Origin: an uncultured Verrucomicrobia subdivision 3 bacterium
GTDB taxonomy: Bacteria > Verrucomicrobiota > Verrucomicrobiia > Limisphaerales > UBA11358
Assembly: GCA_903917705.1 (NCBI GenBank)
Contig: CAIXBQ010000015.1
Coordinates: 1-64,000 of the forward strand
DNA: 64,000 bases
Direction of reading: 5' to 3'
The position numbers were made by a program, and so were the translations under genes. Each line of letters begins with the position of its first letter. Within the stretch, counting starts at the first letter, position 1. This document shows, one piece after another, positions 58,200-64,000 of the stretch. The notes under the pieces were generated by a model. The model was not told the origin of the DNA. It did no database searches and was given only the letters and a program-made list of their open reading frames with translations.

Positions 58200-59584
58200 G
58201 CGGGCGGAATGGGTAAAGCGGTCGCCGGCGCGGGCACGACGGGCAACACGATGCCAAAAGTCGTGCCGTGACCCAGTTGGGTCTGATATTCCAGCGCGCC
58301 GCCTTGTTTCTCGACGATGCGCGCCGCAATGGAAAGGCCAAGACCTGTGCCGGCTTCCTTCGTGGTGAAGAAAGGGTCGAACAGGCGCTTTTCGACTTCG
58401 GGCGGAATGCCTTTGCCGGTGTCGGTGACTTCGAGAATGGCCACGTTGCTGGTTTTGCCGTGAAGCTTGGCACGGTCTGAGCGCACCCGCAACGTGACGA
58501 GACCCTGACCTTCGATGGCTTCGGCGGCGTTGCGGACGAGATTGATGAGGACCTGCTTGATGAGCGCGCTGTCCATCGAAACGTGCAACTCCGGGCCGTC
58601 TTCGAGCGCGAGTTGCACGCGGCCTTGTTCGAGCGTGCTGCCCATGAGGGAAAACACCTCGCGTAACGCCGCGTCGGCGCGCACGTCTTTGAGTTGTGGT
58701 TCGGAGGGGCGGGCAAAATGGAGCACGTCCTGCACGATGCGTTCGAGCCGTCCAATTTCGGAACTGATGACGCCCGTGTCCGCCGTGCTGGCCGCGTCGT
58801 TGGCAACGCGTTTACCGAGCATATAAAGGCGAGCCTTGATAGACGTGAGCGGGTTGCGAATTTCGTGGGCGATGCCGGCGGCCAGGGTGCCGAGCGTGGC
58901 GAGCTTCTCCTGTTTTTCGAGCATGACCTCGCTTTGCACCAGCTTTCTGCGCAGCGGTGCAATCAGGTCGCGGTAGAGGATGACCCCGAGCACGGCGACG
59001 AGCGCGAGCAGCACCACCACACCGATAAAAAGAAAGACGCGCAGGTTCGCGATCGTGTGGTTCGCATCGGTCAGGAAAAGCGCCTCCGCCTCGCGATGCA
59101 TCCCGGCGATTTGGACAGCGATTTGGCGCAACCGGTCTTCGTGGTGTTCGACCTGTTCAAGCTGGGCAAAAACCGACGGCGTCATGCCCGCAGGCTGTCC
59201 GTTGGTCTGCACTTGAGCGGCGGCCGCCAGGTAGTCGCCATAGGCCGCGTTGAGTTGGTGGAAGAGGTCCAGCTCGCGCGGAGTGTTGTGCTCCGAGGTA
59301 TGCTGGTCAATCCATTGGTCAAGCTGAACGCTCGCTGCTTGAAATTGAGTCCAGGTCGCCGGGTTGCGCCGGGCGGTGTAGCGAAGCAAGAGATTTCCCA
59401 ATGGCAGCAACTGCTGCTGGAATTCTTCGGCGAGCCGGAAACTTCCCAGTTGCGAGGCGGTCAGGTTGCCTTTGAGTTGCGCGATGCGCCGCCAGGAATC
59501 CTGCATGCCCCAAAGCGTCAGCCCAGCCATCAGAGCGATAGCGCCAATCAACATCGTCATGCGCAGGCGGGCAGCGGAGATCAT
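58196..59584 (-). CDS. Membrane sensor histidine kinase (partner of 56760-58199)
   Basis: Two TM segments, LAAGIAHEIRNPLTSIKARL (H-box), NLVRNAAEAI, GTGLGLSIAARIVEKQGG. Confidence 0.93.
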   Translation of the reverse strand: MISAARLRMTMLIGAIALMAGLTLWGMQDSWRRIAQLKGNLTASQLGSFRLAEEFQQQLLPLGNLLLRYTARRNPATWTQFQAASVQLDQWIDQHTSEHNTPRELDLFHQLNAAYGDYLAAAAQVQTNGQPAGMTPSVFAQLEQVEHHEDRLRQIAVQIAGMHREAEALFLTDANHTIANLRVFLFIGVVVLLALVAVLGVILYRDLIAPLRRKLVQSEVMLEKQEKLATLGTLAAGIAHEIRNPLTSIKARLYMLGKRVANDAASTADTGVISSEIGRLERIVQDVLHFARPSEPQLKDVRADAALREVFSLMGSTLEQGRVQLALEDGPELHVSMDSALIKQVLINLVRNAAEAIEGQGLVTLRVRSDRAKLHGKTSNVAILEVTDTGKGIPPEVEKRLFDPFFTTKEAGTGLGLSIAARIVEKQGGALEYQTQLGHGTTFGIVLPVVPAPATALPIPPA

Positions 59585-59762
59585 ATCAATGGTCAGCAGC
59601 TTACCAGACGGCTGTAACTTCCTAACCAAAAAAGTGGCTGGGAAGATGTGTTTTTGGACTAAAGCCCAGTAAATCAACAAGTCAGCCGGTTGGCATCCCG
59701 GCGGCTTACGGTTAACTCGTCCGAACGCCCGCTGCGGTCGGCCAATAAATAAACGAACAACT

Positions 59763-60281
59763 ATGAATACTTCAACAACTCTCCCGAACCTTGCGCGGCG
59801 CGCACAACCATCACCCGCCGCGTGTCCATCCGAGGTCGCCACGAATCGCAAGCGCGTTCTCATTGCCGAGGACGATGCCGTGGTGCGCGCCGCGCTGGCT
59901 GCCGTCCTTGAATCGGAAGGCTACGACGTGGACGTGGCGGCGGATGGCCGCCAAGCGGTTCTCCACGCCACCGCCCAGCCACCGGATCTCGTGCTGCTGG
60001 ATCTGAACATGCCCAATGTGGACGGCTGGACGGCGTTCACGAAGCTCGACCATGTGTGTCCGCTGCTGCCGGTCATTATCATCACGGCGCGTCCGCACCA
60101 ATACCCGGAAGCCGTGCGGCTGGGCGTGGATGCGTTCATGGAAAAGCCGCTCGATTTCCCGGTGCTGCTGCGGGCCATCCGCAAGTTCACGCACGAACCG
60201 GAAAAGCGGCACACCGAGCGCATCACCGACCGCGGCTTCGTCACGCGGCTGTTAAACGGCAATAGCGCAAACCATTCCTGA
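59763..60281 (+). CDS. Stand-alone response regulator receiver protein
   Basis: RVLIAEDDAVVRAALAAVLESEGYDVDVAADGRQAV...DLVLLDLNMPNVDGW. Confidence 0.92.
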   Translation: MNTSTTLPNLARRAQPSPAACPSEVATNRKRVLIAEDDAVVRAALAAVLESEGYDVDVAADGRQAVLHATAQPPDLVLLDLNMPNVDGWTAFTKLDHVCPLLPVIIITARPHQYPEAVRLGVDAFMEKPLDFPVLLRAIRKFTHEPEKRHTERITDRGFVTRLLNGNSANHS

Positions 60282-60282
60282 T

Positions 60283-60804
60283 ATGAAAGCCGCAACAAAA
60301 TTCCCAAGCCGGAAACATGAGCCGATGGAGAAGCCGTCGCCTCGGACCGCGCGCCAGCGCATTCTGCTCGTGGATGACGACGCCGGCGTGCGCGGTTCAC
60401 TCCATGACGTGCTGGTCGAGGAAGGCTATCTGGTGATTCCCGCCAATGACGGCCAGCACGCGCTGGAACTCATCACCGTCAATTCCATTGACCTCGTGCT
60501 GCTTGATCTCAATATGCCGCGCAAGAACGGCTGGGACACCTTTGAACACCTCAGCGCCGAGCATCCGCTTGTGCCGGTCGTCCTCATCACCGCGAGGCCA
60601 AACCAACTTTTCACGGCGGTAGGCTCGGGTGTGGGTGCACTGTTAGAAAAACCATTGGATATTCCCATTCTGCTCCAAACCATCACTCGATTGCTCACCG
60701 AATCGGACGAGACGCGCCTCGCCCGGCTCGCGGGGCGCGACGTGCCGTTCCGCTACGCCACCGGAAGAACTGGCCAGCCAGTGCAGCCCGGCGGCTCATC
60801 TTAA
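60283..60804 (+). CDS. Stand-alone response regulator receiver protein
   Basis: RILLVDDDAGVRGSLHDVLVEEGYLVIPANDGQHALELI...IDLVLLDLNMPRKNGW. Confidence 0.92.
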   Translation: MKAATKFPSRKHEPMEKPSPRTARQRILLVDDDAGVRGSLHDVLVEEGYLVIPANDGQHALELITVNSIDLVLLDLNMPRKNGWDTFEHLSAEHPLVPVVLITARPNQLFTAVGSGVGALLEKPLDIPILLQTITRLLTESDETRLARLAGRDVPFRYATGRTGQPVQPGGSS

Positions 60805-60811
60805 ATGTCTT

Positions 60812-62014
60812 ATGAAAATTGCGCGATTAGGCTTGCTGGTATTGATCTGTAATACCGGGTTTTCAGCGTTGGCGGATGCGCCAGCCGATCAGGATAACTT
60901 GGCGGCGGCCAACACCGGTTTCGCCTTTGACTTGCTGAAACAAATCGCCGGCAAACAGCCCAGCGGCAATGTTTTCATTTCGCCTTACAGCGTTTCAACC
61001 GTTCTGCAAATGGTCAGCGACGGCGCGGCGGGCGTGACGAAACAGAAAATGGAAAGCGTTCTCCATGTGAACGGACTGGCCGCGCGGGACGCGGCTTGCA
61101 AAAGTTTGGATCAATCCATCACGAGCGGTCAGAACGATGCCACTCTGAACCTGGCCAATTCCATCTGGTATAAGCAGGGCGTCGAATTGAAACCCGAGTT
61201 TGTGGCTCGCAGCATTAATTATTTCCAGGCGAAAACCGGTGCGCTGGATTTTGCCAGCCCGCAATCGGCCAAAATCATCAATAACTGGGCGGAAGAAAAT
61301 ACTCACGGACGAATCAAAGACATCGTCCAATGGCCGATGAACCCGCTGACCCGCGTCATCCTTGCCAACGCGATTTATTTCAAGGGCCGCTGGGCGCACG
61401 AGTTTGACAAGCGCGCGACGAAGGATCGCGCGTTCACCCCGCCCGATGGAACTCAAATACAAGTTCCGATGATGCAGCAGCATGGGCACTTTGATTATTT
61501 TCAGGCGCAGGGATTTCAAGCCGTGCGCCTGCCCTATGCCGGCGGGCGTCTGCAAATGTGTCTCTTTCTTCCAGACAACGGTTCCGACATCAAAAAACTG
61601 CTTGCCAGCTTCGATGGCAGCGCCTGGCAAAGCAATACCCTGTCGCAATTTCGCGACCGCGAAGGCACGGTGGTGCTTCCGCGCTTCAAATTGAATTATG
61701 AAGTGACTTTGAACGAGCCGCTCGAAGTGCTGGGCATGAAGCGCGCCTTTTCCAATGCAGCGGACTTTTCGGCCATGTCCTCCGAGAAATTATTTTTGAG
61801 CGAGGTGAAGCAGAAAAGTTTTGTCGAAGTGAACGAGGAAGGAACCGAAGCGGCGGCGGTGACCACCGCCACGCTCCGCACCATGGCCGTGATGCGACCG
61901 AAAAATCCTTTTGAGATGATTCTGGATCGTCCGTTCTTCTTCGTGATTGGTGACAAAACCACGCGCTCCATTTTGTTCATGGGAATCGTCTCCAACCCAA
62001 GGCCAGGGTTTTGA
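60812..62014 (+). CDS. Secreted serpin (serine protease inhibitor family)
   Basis: Signal peptide, NVFISPYSVSTVLQMVSDGAAG, NAIYFKGRWAHEFDKRAT, hinge VNEEGTEAAAVTTATLRTM, DRPFFFVIGDKTTRSILFMGIVSNP. Confidence 0.95.
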   Translation: MKIARLGLLVLICNTGFSALADAPADQDNLAAANTGFAFDLLKQIAGKQPSGNVFISPYSVSTVLQMVSDGAAGVTKQKMESVLHVNGLAARDAACKSLDQSITSGQNDATLNLANSIWYKQGVELKPEFVARSINYFQAKTGALDFASPQSAKIINNWAEENTHGRIKDIVQWPMNPLTRVILANAIYFKGRWAHEFDKRATKDRAFTPPDGTQIQVPMMQQHGHFDYFQAQGFQAVRLPYAGGRLQMCLFLPDNGSDIKKLLASFDGSAWQSNTLSQFRDREGTVVLPRFKLNYEVTLNEPLEVLGMKRAFSNAADFSAMSSEKLFLSEVKQKSFVEVNEEGTEAAAVTTATLRTMAVMRPKNPFEMILDRPFFFVIGDKTTRSILFMGIVSNPRPGF

Positions 62015-62301
62015 AGTTTTATCCCTGTTTCGCTGGCGGTGTTTGGCGATTTATACCGTGCGGTGATGCAAAACATCCGGGGGATTTTTCCATCACAACA
62101 TTCATCAGAAGCAGCGCCGCAAAGCGGCAACTCGACCGGCCTGCGCAAGCCGCCTCATTTTGCCAGCTTGCGCCATTAAAAATTACTGGATCAGATTACA
62201 AGACTGTCATCGCCCCTTCAGGCGGCGTTAACGAACAGGTGGTTTAATGATTGGCGTCAAACTTGGCTGGCATGACGCCCGCCGAAAAAACAAAACACAA
62301 A

Positions 62302-62787
62302 ATGAAAAAAATAATCATCATCGGGATGGCTGCGGCCATCGTCACCACGTTCGCCACGACATCGTTCGCGGGCGACGAGAAGGAAGTTAAGATCACGATG
62401 GATAAAGTTCCAGCAGCCGTGCAGAAGGCGGTAAAGGAGTTTGCCACCGACGCCGAGATCAAAGGCATTGAGGACAGCGACGTGGACGGCACCAAGGTCA
62501 TTGAGTTCGACATTGAAAAGAACGGCAAGACCTCCGAAGTTGCCTTCCTTCCTGACGGCAAGCTGTTCAGCACCGAGGCGGAAGTTGCGCTGACGGACTG
62601 CCCGGAAGCCGTGCAAAAAACCATTGCCAAAATCAGCGAGGACGCCACGGCGGGCAAGCCGGAGAAAATCGTTCAAGAAGGCAAGACCAGCTACGAAATC
62701 GTCATTGAGAAGAAGGGCAAGAAAATCGAATACAGGATCTCGCCTGAAGGCAAAGTCACCGGCAAGGAAGAAGTCGGCAAGGACTAA
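62302..62787 (+). CDS. PepSY-like periplasmic protein (two repeats)
   Basis: Signal peptide MKKIIIIGMAAAIVTTFATTSFA, then KVPAAVQKAVKEFA..EIKGIE..VIEFDIEKNGKTSEVAFLPDGKL and a second repeat. Confidence 0.78.
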   Translation: MKKIIIIGMAAAIVTTFATTSFAGDEKEVKITMDKVPAAVQKAVKEFATDAEIKGIEDSDVDGTKVIEFDIEKNGKTSEVAFLPDGKLFSTEAEVALTDCPEAVQKTIAKISEDATAGKPEKIVQEGKTSYEIVIEKKGKKIEYRISPEGKVTGKEEVGKD

Positions 62788-62857
62788 AAGTATTACCGCA
62801 AACGAACCGGCGGCGGGTTTTGCTCGTCGTCGGTTTCGTTTGCGACACAATCAACTC

Positions 62858-63532
62858 ATGCGCATCCTCGTCGTGGAAGATGAAAAGAAAACGGCCTCGT
62901 TCATCCGCAAGGCATTGCAGGCGGAAAGTTTCGCCGTGGATGTCTGCCACAACGGCGACGACGCGCTGGCCGCCGCCAGCACCACTCCGTTCGACGTCGT
63001 CGTGCTCGACATCATGCTGCCGGGCCGCGACGGCTTGAGCGTGCTGCGACAGTTGCGGACACGGAAAGTTTCCACGCCGGTGCTGCTCCTTTCCGCCCGC
63101 GGCGAGGTGAATGAGCGCGTCGAAGGCCTGAATGCCGGCGCGGATGATTATCTGCCCAAACCGTTTGAACTGACCGAACTCGTGGCCCGCGTGCGCGCCC
63201 TCACGCGGCGCGGCGGCGAAAATAAATCTACTCTCTTACGCGTGGCCGATTTGACGCTCGACACCCTCACCCACAAGGCGCAACGCGGCGGCGCAACCAT
63301 CGAGTTGACCGCGCGCGAGTATCGGTTGCTGGAATTTCTCATGGGTTCGGCAGACCGCCCATGTGGGCGCATGATGATTCTCGAAAAAGTCTGGGACTAT
63401 GATTTTGATCCCGGCACGAATCTCGTGGATGTTTACATCCGCCGCCTGCGCGAAAAAATTGACGCCAATTTCCAGCCCAAGCTGCTGCAAACCATTCGCG
63501 GATCAGGTTATATGTTGAAGGAAGCGCCATGA
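62858..63532 (+). CDS. OmpR/CusR-type response regulator
   Basis: MRILVVEDEKKTASFIRKALQAESFAVDVCHNGDDAL, winged-helix C-terminus LLQTIRGSGYMLKEAP. Confidence 0.95.
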   Translation: MRILVVEDEKKTASFIRKALQAESFAVDVCHNGDDALAAASTTPFDVVVLDIMLPGRDGLSVLRQLRTRKVSTPVLLLSARGEVNERVEGLNAGADDYLPKPFELTELVARVRALTRRGGENKSTLLRVADLTLDTLTHKAQRGGATIELTAREYRLLEFLMGSADRPCGRMMILEKVWDYDFDPGTNLVDVYIRRLREKIDANFQPKLLQTIRGSGYMLKEAP

Positions 63533-64000
63533 CCATCCGCACCCGCTTGAGTTTGTGGTATGCCACCGTGATGTTTATCGCGCTGATGGTCATGGGCGTG
63601 CTGCTTTATTATCAACTCGTCATCGAGCCGCGTCAGGAAGCCCGCCAGCACCAACAGGAACAAAACGAAGAAACCGTTGACCCGGATGTTTTTGAAGATG
63701 TGACGGGCATCATGCTGTGGTGCGGGGTGCCGGCGACGTTGCTGGCGCTGGTCGGCGGCTGGTGGCTCATGAAGAAATCACTCACGCCCATCGCCAGCCT
63801 GACGCAGGCGACGAGAAAAATCACCGCGCAAAATCTTGGGGAACGACTGCCACGCACGCACAACGGCGACGAACTGGACGAGCTGACGGAAGTTCACAAC
63901 GCCATGCTCGCCCGGCTGGATGATTCGTTCAACCGTATCCACGAATTCACCTTGCACGCCTCGCATGAATTGAAAACACCGCTCACCGTGCTGCGCGGCG
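63529..64000 (+). CDS. Sensor histidine kinase, truncated by the window end
   Basis: ATGA overlap with the regulator. MTIRTRLSLWYATVMFIALMVMGVLLYY, HAMP-like region, HEFTLHASHELKTPLTVLRG (H-box). Confidence 0.93.
   Translation, partial: MTIRTRLSLWYATVMFIALMVMGVLLYYQLVIEPRQEARQHQQEQNEETVDPDVFEDVTGIMLWCGVPATLLALVGGWWLMKKSLTPIASLTQATRKITAQNLGERLPRTHNGDELDELTEVHNAMLARLDDSFNRIHEFTLHASHELKTPLTVLRG

Overview
GC-rich bacterial chromosomal window, probably Verrucomicrobiota judging by protein style (inference, no database search). Reading left to right:
- 0-2 kb: a lone hypothetical gene between two copies of a palindromic intergenic repeat.
- 2.1-5.0 kb: FtsK translocase and an intact tRNA-Val(GAC).
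- 5.1-13.3 kb: PBP1C plus a bacterial alpha-2-macroglobulin lipoprotein. The pair is bracketed by the tRNA-Val 3' end and a degenerate direct copy of it (28/32 nt), the geometry of a tRNA-targeted island.
- 13.8-18 kb: DUF1080-like protein, Ski2-like helicase, RNase H-fold exonuclease.
- 18-20.8 kb: AT-richer accessory patch with a secreted mini-Rhs-motif protein and a membrane partner, a RAYT/IS200-like transposase between mirrored three-hairpin repeats, and an array of about twelve 21-bp repeats that stays open on both strands.
- 21-34.6 kb: secreted arabinose/glucuronate-type glycan degradation locus, with one probable frameshift.
- 34.9-37 kb: nucleosidase, a tRNA-Arg(CCT) 5' half, an intact inverted tRNA-Arg(CCT), and a decayed response regulator.
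- 37-42.9 kb: RND tripartite efflux system.
- 43-46.7 kb: sulfotransferase fused to a membrane domain, and an APS kinase.
- 46.9-54.1 kb: ArsR-controlled thiol/metal module (thioredoxins, permease, DevBCA-like ABC exporter, CopZ-like protein, CcdA/ArsG-like protein) with a perfect 26-bp operator palindrome.
- 54.2-64 kb: P-type H+-ATPase, several signalling proteins, a serpin, a PepSY-like protein, and a response regulator/kinase pair running off the window edge.
The strongest candidates for something undescribed are the 21-bp heptad array beside the RAYT element, the PBP1C/A2M island, and the mini-Rhs protein with its membrane partner.
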